Of a DNA stretch of 64,000 bases, positions 25,620-38,240 are shown one piece after another (positions within the stretch are counted from its first letter, which is position 1; every line of letters begins with the position of its first letter). Source of the stretch: Dreissena polymorpha (lineage: Eukaryota; Mollusca; Bivalvia; Myida; Dreissenidae); the NCBI RefSeq assembly GCF_020536995.1, contig NC_068362.1, positions 98,251,085-98,315,084 on the forward strand. Reading direction: 5' to 3'. The notes beneath the pieces are model-generated. The model was not told the origin of the DNA. It ran no database searches and saw only the letters and a program-made list of their open reading frames with translations. The translations under genes and the position numbers were made by a program.

Positions 25620-26010
25620 AAGGCATCATTCCTGGCTACGGACTTTGGGTTTCTGATGTAGGCTTTGTGGAGGTGGTGTTTCTCATCCAATAACTGTTTA
25701 ATGTCCTCTCATCAAACCAGTCATTGTGTTTCTTGCCCCAAGGGTGTCTGTGGTTGTAGCATAAATCAGTTTTTTGAGTAATGCCCAATCCAACGCGCTT
25801 CCAGAGCATTTTACAAAGGAAAGTTTGCAGCTGGCAGTCTTTAACTTGGCAATGATCATCCCGCCTGTAACTCTTTCTCAAGATAACATAGTCAATAAGA
25901 TACTGGTGGTTTGAGCGAGGATACATCCATGACGTTCGGTAACGGGTGTGAAGGGGCAAGATAGTGTTTGTGATCAGAAGTTCATGCTCATCACATGTCT
26001 GGAGGAGAAA
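25620..26010 (-). mobile_element. LINE endonuclease fragment
   Basis: Minus-strand frames give RTSWMYPRSNHQYLIDYVI, the usual late endonuclease segment of APE non-LTR elements. Further on is HNDWFDE, found between endonuclease and RT. The final SDHR-type residues are not recognisable. It is a short broken fragment from a different copy than 8335-10110. Confidence 0.7.
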
Positions 26011-26099
26011 AAAAGACCATTGCTGTTGCAGCGGACCACTCCATGGTGTCCAAGGACTCCTTTCTAGTCCATGCCAACTCTTGGGTTGAAGTCAATTAA

Positions 26100-27926
26100 A
26101 CGTTTAGCTTGTCTCAACTTAACATTATTTGATTATTTTGGTCACCTGTGATGTTTATCTTATTGATATACAAATAAAGCGAATTGAGACTTATCATAGT
26201 TACTTGTTGTAATTTGGGTAATTATAGGAAATTATAGTTATTAAAGTTGTAACATAGTCAGTGACAGTATTTAGTTGTAAGTTGTTTTTTTAAATGATTG
26301 TAATTAAAGATAAGGTCAGCTTAACCGAAGGATTCTCATCTCAAAAAAGTGGCGACAACTTTTTGGGGTGTCAGTGAAAACCCTGCATCACCAGCAAAGA
26401 TAGCAAGTTCGACTGGTTGGTAAAATTAGTTTAAATTTCAAATTTAAATAATCTATCAAAGTAAAACAAACATGAACTAGTTCGCATTTTTTAGCATATT
26501 AATTTCATAATATATTTTTTCTGACACGAGGTCCGACAGTTTCGGGAATTATCCCAGACCAGAGCAAATTTTATCGGAAATGTCCGCGGTCCGACGTCTT
26601 TTGCGTGGGTTGATATATGCTATTGGACATTACCATAAAAATATGAGCAATACAACTTGTTTTGAGCTCAAAATACAGTGTCCTCCAAGTCAATCGTGTT
26701 TACAAACAATCAGTTTATCTACATCGCTGTTTACTCGGGAAAGTGAAAGTGACTCGGGTCACCAAAAATATATCGTTGATTTTCAACGTTTTCCGGTATC
26801 ACTCACAAAGTAGGTCTCTTCTAAATGGTTAAAACGTTTGTATTGATCTAATAAGTTACTTTCTGCTGGTAAAAAGTTGTTAAAAATAGAATTAAAATTG
26901 AATGTTCTTTCGGCTATTTTAAGCATACGTCACCGCTTTGGGGCTACACATCACCCAAAAGCATAATTACTAATTTAGTGTTCCATTTTTTCAGGATTGC
27001 GCCTGTCTGCTATAAACGGTTTGTATTGAATTTCAGGCAGAATCAAGTTGAATTAAGCAGTTAAACTAAGAGATTGATCTATGGTCACAAACGAACGTAA
27101 CGACTTACGTCGCGAAAATACATGAAAAAAGGCAAAGCGAATAAAAAAATCTAATAATTTGCAATTCAAATTATTAAAGACACAAGCATTCATTGAAGTA
27201 ACAGATAAATAAATAATGCATGATCAGCAATATATATCTGAATTCAAAAGAAATATATAATTACGTGTATAATATCACAATTTAACAAATTACCGTTTCG
27301 AGTGTTTTTGTTTTGAATGTTTTCGCTAGGTCAGAATACACTAAATAGTTTCCCTATATAATTCAATGTGAAAGCGACAACTTTAGGCCAAAATAAATGC
27401 AACATGTTGCACATAGCGACCCCGATAACCATACCTTTTCTTTAAGGCCATTCTAAGCGGAAGATATTTCATGTACAATGCAAGAAAGAACTTGACACAA
27501 ATCAAAATCGACTGTTTTTGCAACTTTTTTTGGCCGTTTCTTAGTGGAGTGTAACCTTTTTCAGTGCGATGGTTTACTATAGTCTTCAAGTTTATCATAT
27601 TTCAGGGATTCAGTAGTGAACACCTATTCATGCACTACCATTATCTCTGAAAGATAACACCCGAATACTAGATAAAAGTGTAAAACATGCCTTCCTGTCA
27701 ACTATGGTATTTTTTTAGAGAGTACAGCTCATGAAACGGTTATTTAGTGTACTGTAACCGCAAGGCGGAATTAACATCTGCGCATGCGCATATTATTAAA
27801 ATACTTAATTTTTCTAAGCGATTATTTAAATTAAAATTATCTCTTGAAAATAACTTCATATTAATCATAGTATATACATTATTTAAAACAAAGCCATATC
27901 AAAAACAGAGTGTTAAAAAAATGTGC
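26100..27926. other. Intergenic DNA, nothing recognised
   Basis: AT-rich. A GACACGAGGTCCGA word near 26523 is shared with 18485 and marks a small diverged repeat. Confidence 0.45.
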
Positions 27927-29100
27927 GCCCGATAGCTGATTTTGTCCTTTGTTGGGCGACCCAAATGGGACCCGTATGGGACCCATATGGGACCCATATG
28001 GGCTGCATATTATTTGCTTATGCATTGATTTTATATTTTTGGGTAAAATATTAGCAGTTTAGATCAAGTTTGTCATACATACGTTTTAAGAAATTAGATT
28101 TTAATCAAATAAATACAAGTTTATATCTTTTTCCTGATAGCGCAGTAATATGGGACCTATATGGGACCCTTATCGACATTCCCACATGGGCCAGCCCATA
28201 TAGGTCCCAAATGACTTCCATATGGGCTAACCAATATGGGTTTGCCCAGAAATAGCCCGGTAGCTGATATTGTCCTTTGTTGGGCGGCCCAAATGGGTCC
28301 CGTATGGGACCTATATGGGCTGCATATTATTTGCTTATGCATTGATTTTCTATTTTTGGGTAAAATATTAGCAGTTTAGATCAAGTAAGTCCAGCATACA
28401 TTTTAAGAAATGTGTTTTTAATCAAATAAATACAAGTTTACATCTTTTTCGTGATAGCGCAATAATATGGGACCTATATGGGACCCTTAAGGGCATTCCC
28501 ATATGGGCTAACCCATATAGGTCCCAAATGACTCCTATATGGGCTTACCCAAATGGCTTTGCCCAGAAACAGCCCGGTTGCTGATTTTGTCCTTTGTTAG
28601 GCGGCCCAAATGGGACCCATATAGGACCTATATGGACTGCATATTATTTGCTTATGCATTGATTTTCTATTTTTGGGTAAAATATTAGCAGTTTAGATTA
28701 AGTGCGTCCAGCATACATTTTAAGAAATGTGTTTTTAATCAAATAAATACAAGTTTACATCTTTTTCGTGATAGCGCAATAATATGGGACCCTTATCGGC
28801 ATTCCCACATGGGCAAGCCCATATATGTCCCAAATGACTCCCATATGGGACCCGTATGGGACCCATATGTGCTGCATATTATTTGCTTATGCATTGATTT
28901 TCTATTTTTTGGTAAAATATTAGCAGTTTAGATCAAGTTAGTCCTACATACGTTTTAAGAAATGAGTTTTTAATCAAACAAATACAAGTTTACATATTTT
29001 TCCTGATGGGCTAGCCCATATTGGTCCCAAATGACTCCCATATGGGCTTACCCATATGGGTTTGCCCAGAAACAGCCCATATGGGACCCATATGTGCATG
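27927..29100. repeat. Tandem array, ~320-bp unit, about four copies
   Basis: Units start near 27927, 28252, 28572 and (shortened) 28840. Each has a block of self-complementary words (TATGGGACCCATATGGG type), then the constant GCATATTATTTGCTTATGCA and TTTTGGGTAAAATATTAGCA, then a second ATGGGACC-rich block. The last unit has lost its first part. The words lack stop codons, so long frames are accidental. Confidence 0.88.
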
Positions 29101-31360
29101 TTTGCTGGGTTCAGCTTGAAAACGCTTAAGTAACGCATGAACGTTTGTTAATCAAAGTGTTTGTTGATAATATATCTCATAAAAAAATTAACAATAACTT
29201 ACCCATGCCGGGAACCCATGTTAATTAAATAAATTTAAATTTAATAAATTGATAAATTAAATGATCGGTAAAAATATGACAGTTGAGTTTACTCACGAAT
29301 ACGCGCGGCGTGTCTTGGTATTTAAAGACGAAAATTTAGATTAAAATTAAGTAATTTTTATACATATTGCCTTAATTGCATATCATAAAATGGGTCGTTT
29401 CTTTCTTAAAACTAAAAGAAAATGTTGTGTCGCCATAGATGGTAACAGGTTGAGCTATAACTCATAGTATGGCCTGTTATAAATAGAATATCGGTAAAAT
29501 AAAACGTGTCTTAAAGACGTTACCAAATACGTCATATTTATTGGTGCCTATGTTCAGGAATTGGTACATATAAGATTATGCTTATAACAAAAATGCATAC
29601 AAAACACGCAATCGCAATTTAAAATGACGATCGTTCGATATTTTACAATATATTTAACATTCCATACATATTTGTTTAATGTTAAATACTTGTTAAACTA
29701 TTTGTCCACGATATTGTTGTCATAAATATTCAGTTAGCAATGGATTGGCCGCCGTCATTCAATATAATATGCACAAAGTATGGCAACATTGAAAATCTTC
29801 GTTGCCATATACTTTGAACTAAACTCTCTAACTTTAAAAGAAAGCTTTTATGGAGTTTGATTGTTTGCTATTAAAAACACATTTATTATAATCTTGTTTC
29901 AGAGTCCGTTCTTGGAAGTTGAATTGGCATGATTTACTTCAACATATTGGGTGATGAGGAGTTGGTGTTCACATGTCTTTTATATATTACTTATAAATAA
30001 TAAACAAAAACAGACATATTGTATGGATATGGTTTGCGTTTGGCACCTCCAATAGTCAATGTCAAGCCTTTACTCGAATCATTACATGGATATAAAATAA
30101 TTGGCTTTGTTAGGTAAAGTAAGTAAATAAGTTGCCCTCTCTGCCTTATGGGTAATCCGAGACTGCTTATTACCTACTCGATCACTCAAAACGCCCACTT
30201 AAAAATGAAATACCATTTGTTTAAAATTTATTAATATAATTGTGTAAGATATCAACTAAATAAACATTAAAATATTGCATATATTGGACCGCTCAGGCCA
30301 AATGTATTCCGTAATATAGAAAAAAACATTTTTCAATTTAATAATTTATATGATATTGTTAAAAACGCCAGTTCACTACCGTCTCTACAGACTTTGATCA
30401 TGCTACATATATGTATATATATATATATAAGTTTGATCTGTACGTATTTACATTGACTGTCTTTTGTATTTGTGCTATGTTTGTTTCGTTTGTTTGTATC
30501 ATGTACATCTTCAGAAAATGGAGGCACTAAAGATATATTATATATATTATTCGGCGTGCTGTATTAAGCCAGCTTTTCACCTGACCTGACTTTTGTAAGT
30601 GTCCAATAATATTCAAATAAAATTTCCCGCGGCTAGGTACGAATGAATACACTTCATTTATTCGATTGGCTGATTTGAGTATAACACCAAAACATTGGAA
30701 ACATATCCGCGTCTTTGTAACACTGTGATACTGCATGAAACAATTTTATCTCTAATGAAAAGGTTCAATAGATAGAACAGTTTTACAATCAATTCTCGAC
30801 ATAAATACAGTTTGTGCGTGCACCTTTTATTTTCAGAGAATTACCAACGCAAAAGCGTTTATACTAAAGGCTATGTTCTCATATTTGTACTTACTTCCAT
30901 ATTCATGTCAACATGTTAACATGTAAAAGTATAAAGAGCAGTGGAAGCGAGGCCTCACTTTAATGCATTGCATTTCAACCCGCGAGGTTTCGGGTCAATT
31001 CGCGGCCAGTGTGTGAAAGTCAGAGTTTATATACAGTTCATCACCGGAGTTCGCAGCCAGTAAAATAATCGTTATATAATAAAGACTCTATCCGTGAACT
31101 AGGTGACCTGGAATTTTCTTTAGAATAGAAATATGTTAAATGAAGATATTCAGCAATATAATTAAGATATGTCAATAATAATAGATTATTAATGTGTTTT
31201 CAACAATACAATGATAAATATTATTTTAGATTAATTTAACAATAATTATTCCACCATATTGACTTATGTATTAAGCATGTGCGCGATGATTCTTGAAACT
31301 GTTAATAATCGAATCATATAGCAATGTCCGACAAACCACTAAAACAGGTTTGTTCGAAGA
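29101..31360. other. Intergenic DNA, nothing recognised
   Basis: Contains a short (TA)n run at 30411-30430. No exon found. Confidence 0.5.
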
Positions 31361-31367
31361 ACGCGCC

Positions 31368-31375
31368 TATAAATA
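31368..31375 (+). promoter_or_regulatory. Candidate TATA box
   Basis: A TATAAATA word lies in a GC-flanked context (CGCGCC before, CGGATACTTCGCG after). It could drive a transcript whose first, non-coding exon splices to 33062. The distance of 1.7 kb and the lack of a clear donor make this speculative. Confidence 0.25.
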
Positions 31376-33061
31376 CGGATACTTCGCGTGATGCCGGTTG
31401 ACTCATATGTTTTAGTTTAACTTCCATTCTTCTTTTGGTTTTCTGTTTTGTATCTAAAGGTTTATGACCAGCAATATGTTATAATGTAAAATAAGCCGCG
31501 AAAACTCCGCGTAACATCCCTTACTGAGTGTGATGCAGCTAAGAACTGCACAGAAAAAGACATTCGCTATCATTGATCTCATTCATTGAACTATCAACGC
31601 CGTTTATCTTTTTTAAAGATATTTCTTGTTCTTATTATTATTAAACTTTAGTGCTGTGTAACCTACTGGCTATAAGTGGCGTCTAGTAACTAAGAAGGCA
31701 TATCGTGAAATGTTTAACTTTAATGTGAAGGTTTGTGCTGTTCCTATAGCAAAAATTGAACGATTTCTTAATACATATATCTTTCTCTACCTCATTTGAC
31801 AATTTAAACAAAACTTGGGCTGATATATTCAAACAATTTAGTAGTATGATATGTTTCCGCGACGTAATGCACTTAACAATCATTGAAATTAATTGAATGT
31901 TTAATGACAATCAAGTTGTGTGACACCAAATGATATATATTATGCATTTATATATTGACATGCAGTTTAAAAGAAATCAAACTCAACATTACTTTTATAT
32001 AGAGGACATTTCAGTGTAAGATCATACAGAGAATTGAGTGCATGGATACTCCTAAATCCGAACAGATCTTTATTTCAAACAAACTTTAAACATCCCATGA
32101 TAGATGCTGGGATAATGCCATTGGTATAAACTAAAGTAATCACTACTGTGCTCTTTCTTTTCATCAGCATTTTGTTTGCGAGGCACCTTGGAAAGTCGGA
32201 ACAAAGATAATCAAATAAATCCTGTACAATTTGCTAAGTGAACTATCGTTTTCTCACTATTTTGCAAAGGTTATAAACCATTAGGTGTTTTGTTATTTTC
32301 ACGACCTCTCAATGAAAATTATAAAGACATGTTTTTATCATGTAAGATAGTTTTCTATGTGTTTATTGGCCATTAGCTTAAGGAATTATACTGTTCAGAA
32401 TTACACACCCAATCAAAGGACTGCTCACTGAATTTGAATACATTAACTCATTTAAGGTCATTTATGGAAGCCTAGCCTTTACTGTAAATCTAGATATAGC
32501 TATCTGTCTTAATAATATATCTATGTGCATTTCACACTTGACATTTGTTGTTCATATGCTAGATCTAATTATATTTATTTCATTAAAAAAATATTTGCCA
32601 CAAAAATGATAGTACTATGATCAGATTTTACATTTTCTTATAAATTCACTTTTCCAATTGGACTTGTGCCCTAAAATTTTGCGTTACCTTATCTATATCT
32701 TCATCTTAATCCATGTATCTTTCTTATTAATTTTTTTTCTCATGCAGACCTACATAATGGTTTTCCCAGATAATCTGACAATTGTTAATGTTTTATCCTG
32801 ACTATCTTACCCTGCAAGTAATCAATTTTCTTTATATTTTCATAATTGTTTTAAGATTTAAGAAAAAGGCGGGACATTTGCATTAGGATTGTAAGAACTT
32901 GTTTACTGTGACATCATAAATATCAAAAATCAAATCATAAGTTTACACTCAGTGATGTTATGGTCAATTGTTCTTTAATTCTGTATTGGATTATCTTATT
33001 CCTATTGTGTATCAGTTTGTATTTATATATTGACAATAAAGTTATTCTCCTATTATATTTA
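31376..33061. other. Upstream region of the LRR gene
   Basis: No coding exon seen. It probably includes a 5' UTR intron, because a TTATATTTAG acceptor at 33061 sits just before the coding start. Confidence 0.45.
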
Positions 33062-33085
33062 GATCAATGAGATGAGGGAGCCAGT

Positions 33086-34462
33086 ATGGATCTACTTGAG
33101 ATAGAGAAGCTGCTGAACAAAGCTGTAGAGAACAACTTGGAGGTGCTCAATCTGAGCAACAGAAACATGACCATTCTCCCCAGCAACATACACAGATTGG
33201 ACAAGATCAGAAAGTTGATGCTGAACAACAACAAACTTGTCATGCCCCCATCAGAAATAACAAATCTTGTAACGCTTGAGGAACTCACATTAGATAGCAA
33301 TAGTTTGACTATGCTACCATCCGGTTTGAGTCAATTGTGCAATCTTAAGTTTTTTAGTATATGCAGCAACCCGTTAAATTACCTTACCCCAGATTTGTTT
33401 CTTCTGCAAGGTTTAACAAACCTGTGGCTAGCAGAATGTCAGCTAGTGAGCATACCCTCAGAGATTGGACATCTAGTAAATCTGGAAACTGTTAGTGTAC
33501 GTGGAAACAGGATAACAACCGTACCTTGTGACTTTAGCAACCTAGTGAACTTAAGGTGGTGCTGCTTTGCGAACAATCAGCTGGACTCACTACCAGATGA
33601 TTTCTGCAATTTAAGATCTCTTGTTTATCTCGATTTGAGTGAAAATAGTTTTCAATCAGTGCCTGAGTGTGTGACTAAACTTGGGGGATTGCTCACACTG
33701 CTTATCCGCTCTAATGAAATAAGTAGCATGTGTGATGACTCAGTATTAGCGCTAGCAAATCTCAACAAACTTGACTTGCGAGACAACCCTATTAAAGAAA
33801 AACCGACTCATTGGAAGGTATTGAATCAAAATTATGTATGCTGAACAGTTTGTTATTAAATGCTTTTGTTTAAAAAATCTCCTGCGTCTCAACAAACAAA
33901 CAAAATATGGGTTTATTTACACTCTGAGATTATAATTTATTTAATGTAAGTGCATTTGTGCATTAAAATGGAAATGTCACTCTATAAATGGTTAAGGTCC
34001 ACAATCTATCCTTTTAAAACAAAAATAAGACTGCTTCTTTATGCAAACACATCGCCATGTTTTTTCTAATAGGTAAAACTTGCTATTTAAACTTACATTC
34101 AAAAACATAAATAGCTTCTAACAGTATCAATTACATGATCCGTTAAACTGTGTTATGTATGGTTGCTAAGAGTATGGAAGTATTTACTTGTTCTCAATTC
34201 TTGTTGGCAATCAATATTTCAGGGTCTGGACTATATACTAGTGGGGAAGACTGGCCTGGATGGGCTTGATGAGGAGCTGTCAGCAGGTTGCCATGGAGAC
34301 CAATCTGAGGAGGAAGAGAGCAGTGAGGAGTCAGGGGAGACAAGTGAGGAGTCAGGGGAAGTAAATAGTCAGTCAGGGGAGACAAGTGATGCATGTGAGC
34401 AGAAGGAGGAGGAGGAGGAGAAATATACTGAACATCCAACCAGTGTACTTACAAGTTGCTGA
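33086..34462 (+). CDS. Leucine-rich-repeat protein with acidic tail, 323 aa
   Basis: Exon 1 is 33062-33817 (coding from 33086). Exon 2 is 34223-34462. The donor is AAG/GTATTG and the acceptor TTTCAG/GGT, phase 0. Residues 18-240 hold about ten 23-residue repeats of the LxxLxLxxNxLxxLPxxI type, for example LEELTLDSNSLTMLPSGLSQ. There is no signal peptide or membrane segment, so a cytoplasmic scaffold of the Shoc2/PIRL-like LRR class is likely. A capping segment (LDLRDNPIKEKP) closes the fold. Exon 2 adds GLDYILVGKTGLDGLDEE and a low-complexity Glu/Ser tail (SEEEESSEESGETSEESGE) ending KYTEHPTSVLTSC. Retaining the intron would stop eight codons after the donor. No specific orthologue is recognised. 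Confidence 0.9.
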
Positions 34463-34661
34463 TGGAAGATATCTCTGGGGACAAGAAATAATTTTTAAAC
34501 ACAAAACTTGATGTATTAATCGGTTATGTGAATGGTGCAAGTCTGATCCAGAAAATGTAGTTTGTAGTACATGATTTCTGTCTGTTTGTTATAAGAATCT
34601 CTCAGTTCAAAGTATTAAATATGTAAAACATGACGTATTTTATATAAAGCATCGCTTCTTC

Positions 34662-34667
34662 AATAAA
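34662..34667 (+). terminator. Poly(A) signal AATAAA
   Basis: AATAAA lies 200 bases after the LRR stop codon, on the same strand, giving a plausible 3' UTR. Confidence 0.6.
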
Positions 34668-35381
34668 AGGCACTCTGATTCAAAAGCAACTTAAACTTTT
34701 TCTCACAAAAATCAGTTAATAGAAGTATACCTAAAGCAAGATGCTTTAGCTTTGGTGTATCAGTGTTTGAGATAAATATGCTCCACTTTGCTGAAGGGGG
34801 TATATGGCTTTGTGCCTGTCAGGTGGTGAGATGGACTTACGGTCGTTTAGTCTGCTGGTAGATGATTTCATTTAATTATGATATCTTGAGAACACATTGA
34901 CCTATGATCATGCAAATTGGTTTTATGATTGCTTGGGATGAAAGAAAGGCGCCTACGGATTTTTAGGTGAAAGGTCGATTTCACTGGGGTTTGTTACAAG
35001 AAATTCAATTGGAACAATATTTATTTTAAGTACCATAATACCCATACTAAACACCCCTTAAGAAGACATCCAAATGTGCTAATACACCGTCTAACAATGG
35101 GACACTATATGCCCTGATTTTTGCGTAAAGTACAGTAAGTACGGTCCTGCATGGGATAAATACCTAAAGGCATGTACTCCTCTGTTTTACATAAAAACTG
35201 TTTCAACCTGATTATTTTCCTATATACTTCGAATACTGCGTATCGGTGGGTATGATGTATCGATGTTATTCGAAACATTCCAAATATCTTTCCCATAAAT
35301 TCTAAGTTCTTGATGATATCCAACTGTGGGAGCACTGAAATTATTTACTTAGTTTGTAAGATGGGTGATGGGGCATGTTAT
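34668..35381. other. Intergenic DNA, nothing recognised
   Basis: Diverged repeat-like words near 34790-34990 (GATATCTTGAGAACAC, GACCTATGATCATGCAAATTG) resemble the units at 22811-24058 but are too decayed to class. Confidence 0.4.
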
Positions 35382-36896
35382 CAGAGTCGTATTTAGGTGG
35401 GGGTCTAGGGGGCTAAAGCCCCCCCAGCTGGCTGGCTAGACACGATTTTTAATAAAAATGAGCCCCTTACAGTTTCAATCCACTTGTGTATTTCCTGTCA
35501 TATGTCCCTAATTAAGCCATAATCAGCTGTCGATTTGTGTGATTAGCCCCCAGGCATGTGTACAGACGATCTAACCTTCGTCAGCTAAAGTGCACGCTTC
35601 ATTGACTGTAAGTAATAAACTGCGCTATTTGATTGGCTGAAGAAGATACATTCAACTAATGAAATTCATCCATACATTTAGCTATAGATAAATGTTTACA
35701 AATGGCTGCCGCATGAGACTTGTGAAAAACAATATTTCAATTTGTAGCAATTAAAGAGTTTAGACGAACGCAATGGACAATCATAAGTATTTTTTCGGTA
35801 ATTTCTTTGATGAATTTAATTGGTATTAGCTCTTTAGAGTGATAATACTTTTGAGTAACAAGTTATTGCCAGTGAAATTCAACTGCACACTTAATGAATG
35901 GCAATTTTTTATTTTTTATTTTTTTACAAATCGGGCTTACTGCTATGATGTTCATCCATACTTTTTAAAATTAAAAAAGACTCAAAAATGAAGAATTACT
36001 TTGCTATATGAAACTAAATCATTTTCTCAAAGCGTGAGAACATCGAGGCAGCAACATCCGAATTAAACTACACAGAAATCTAACGGCTCCCCTTGTTAAC
36101 ACTATTGTGAACGAAATGGACACCTGATTCAGTGATTTGCAGACTAAGGCAGCCATGGGATTGAAGTTTATACCTGAACAAATGTGCGCCTCTCCTGTCA
36201 GTGCTAGTGACCTTGAATGGTTCATTGATGATCTCCCTTCCCCTCAGTCCCTCCCTGCTGAGTTGCACTTTATATGGCAGGCTAGGTGGAAAGGTGTAAC
36301 CAACCCACCTACTACCCTTCAGGGCTCTGTTGCACATTGTGATTCCCAGCTGTACCCCATCATTTACACTGTTTTGTCCATATCATGTGTGTTCCCTGTT
36401 ACATCATGCGAGTGTGAAAGGAGTATCAGTGCCCAAGGACTTGTTAAGACAAAACTAAGATCATCAATGGGTCAGGACAGGTTGTCCGCTGTGTGCCTGC
36501 TTTCCATTCATAGGGACATTGACATAAACATTTTAATGTTGTACCTAAGTTGACCTAGTATGATATCCAACAAGGTTAAATAGGAGGTCCAACCATCTAA
36601 CTCTGTTAAAAAAGTTATGGATAAAGATAATGTCTCCCACCACTTTAGTGGTTTAAGAGACATTTGATTTACCCCTGTGTGTCTGTCTGTCCGTGTGTCT
36701 GTCACACTTGATGTGTGAACACATGTTCTTATTTGTTTTACATGCACTTTTATCATGCAAAATGCTGATTAGATAGCAGGAAATCGCATCATTTCAAGGT
36801 GCCATTTCAAAAAAAATTCGTCGACGGAAGGGGACACCCCTCCCGCACCCTCCCCTGTTCAGACCCCCCTCTGAAAATTGTCTGGATACGCCTCTG
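35382..36896 (+). mobile_element. hAT-superfamily transposon, 1.5 kb, defective
   Basis: The ends are CAGAGTCGTATTTAG and the complement of CAGAGGCGTATCCAG, with C/G-rich subterminal blocks (GGGGGTCTAGGGGG; CAGACCCCCCTC). Both flanks read GTTAT, a 5-bp target-site duplication. The interior holds the C-terminal end of a transposase. Around 36620-36770 there is a fragment of a hairpin-ended repeat (GTCTCCCACCACTTTAGTGG) inserted later. The element is an internally deleted, dead copy. Confidence 0.82.
36137..36553 (+). pseudogene. hAT transposase C-terminal dimerisation domain
   Basis: The 138-codon frame includes YPIIYTVLSISCVFPVTSCE, then CERSISAQGLVKTKLRSSMG and QDRLSAVCLLSIHRDIDI. This is the hATC dimerisation domain at the end of hAT transposases, closest in style to Tip100/ZMYM1-like members. 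The DDE catalytic core and the BED finger are missing. Upstream frames from 36019 show degraded related sequence with stops. It is therefore a remnant of a DNA transposon. Confidence 0.85.
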
Positions 36897-36904
36897 GTTA
36901 TACA

Positions 36905-37136
36905 AACACATATTGTTTTGTCATGGCTTCCACTTGTATTGGTCCCCTACTGGTTTCAATGGAGGAGAGTATATGTTATTGGATCCTGGGATAAGTAAAC
37001 AGGTACTAAAACTAGGTCAATCAAAATCGGTGTGTATATTATAATTAAGGGCGATTTTGGGAAAATGGATTTATTTCCGTCTCATGAAAATTGGCGTTGC
37101 TTTGTTACCGTAATAAGTGAAAACTAAATTCTGGAA
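36905..37136. other. Intergenic DNA, nothing recognised
   Basis: Short unique stretch between the hAT element and a minisatellite. Confidence 0.4.
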
Positions 37137-37385
37137 CCATGAATAGAAATGAAGTTAAGCTAGTTAGATTGATGACTACAAATGAAGTTAAGCTTGTTAG
37201 ATTGATGACTAGAAATGAAGTTAAGCTAGTTAGATTGATGACTAGAAATGAAGTTAAGCTAGTCTAGATATGAAGTTAAGCTAGTTAGATTGATGACGAG
37301 AAATGAAGTTAAGCTAGTCTAGATATGAAGTTAAGCTAGTTAGATTGATGAATAGAAATGAAGTTAAGCTAGTTAGATTGAACGC
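37137..37385. repeat. Minisatellite, GAAGTTAAGCTAGTTAGATT unit
   Basis: About eight units share ATGAAGTTAAGCTAGT. Long units (about 36 bp, with TTAGATTGATGACTAGAA) alternate with short units (about 22 bp, with CTAGAT), giving a higher-order pattern. Confidence 0.9.
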
Positions 37386-38091
37386 GGTATCCGTATAGAG
37401 GGTCATTTGGGGGATATGCCAAAGACTTATAGAATTGTATTCTATAGGTCCTTGTATTCTATAGGTCTTTTGATATGCAGATTATTTCAGTTATTTCATC
37501 ATTCGAACATTGTGGTTACTTTTATTACTGAAATATCTAAAGTTATCTAAAGTCTTGATCATGTAAAAACTCAAAAGGTACTTTAATTAAGATGATGAAA
37601 CTGTTTGTGTTGATAGAGGGCTATATGGGGAATATGCTTGTTATTTCAGGAGGGGGGGGGTCCACACAACAAATGTGGTGGCCATGCATGACAACGGAAA
37701 GAATTAAAAACCAAAATGCCAATCCTGCCATAATTGAACAAAACTGAGGCTTGGTTGGTAAAACTTATGGTGAATCTGTACTTACTTCAACAACAGAGAT
37801 CCGCGGGATGACTGCTTTTTCGTCTGTGACAATGCTCTTGTTATTTATGTTATTGACGCTCGAATGGTCGTTGTAGGCTCGGGTACCACTTAAAAGTGTA
37901 GACATTTTTTCGAAGTTGATGAGGTCCTTTTCGAGTCAGAGGCGACATGTGTGGACCCGGAGTGTGGCCCAGCACTCTACCTAATTGACTTATTAGTTAA
38001 ACGAAGGTTGGGACGAATTTTGAATTATAGCTACATTTTCCTGCTATTTCGTTGTTGCTGAAAGATTTTATTCGATATTGGTGTGGTCTTG
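37386..38091. other. Intergenic DNA, nothing recognised
   Basis: A TCTATAGGTC doubling near 37440-37468 and a G-run near 37650 are the only marks. Confidence 0.4.
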
Positions 38092-38240
38092 TGTTGTGGT
38101 GGGAAACCGGAGTACCCGGAGGAAACCCCACCTGTTCGATAGGTTGACCACCAACCAAACTGACATGCTGCCGGAACGGGAAGTGAACCCGGACCGCCTA
38201 GGTGAGAAGCGAGTGTACCAACCACTGTGCAAGCCGGACT
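38092..38240 (-). repeat. tRNA-derived SINE with conserved CCGGGTACTCCGG core
   Basis: On the minus strand the head has GTGGTTGGTACACTCGC (A-box-like) and GGTTCACTTCC (B-box-like). It is followed by TTTCCTCCGGGTACTCCGGT, a core motif found in SINEs of many marine invertebrates. It is diverged and presumably inactive. Confidence 0.7.
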
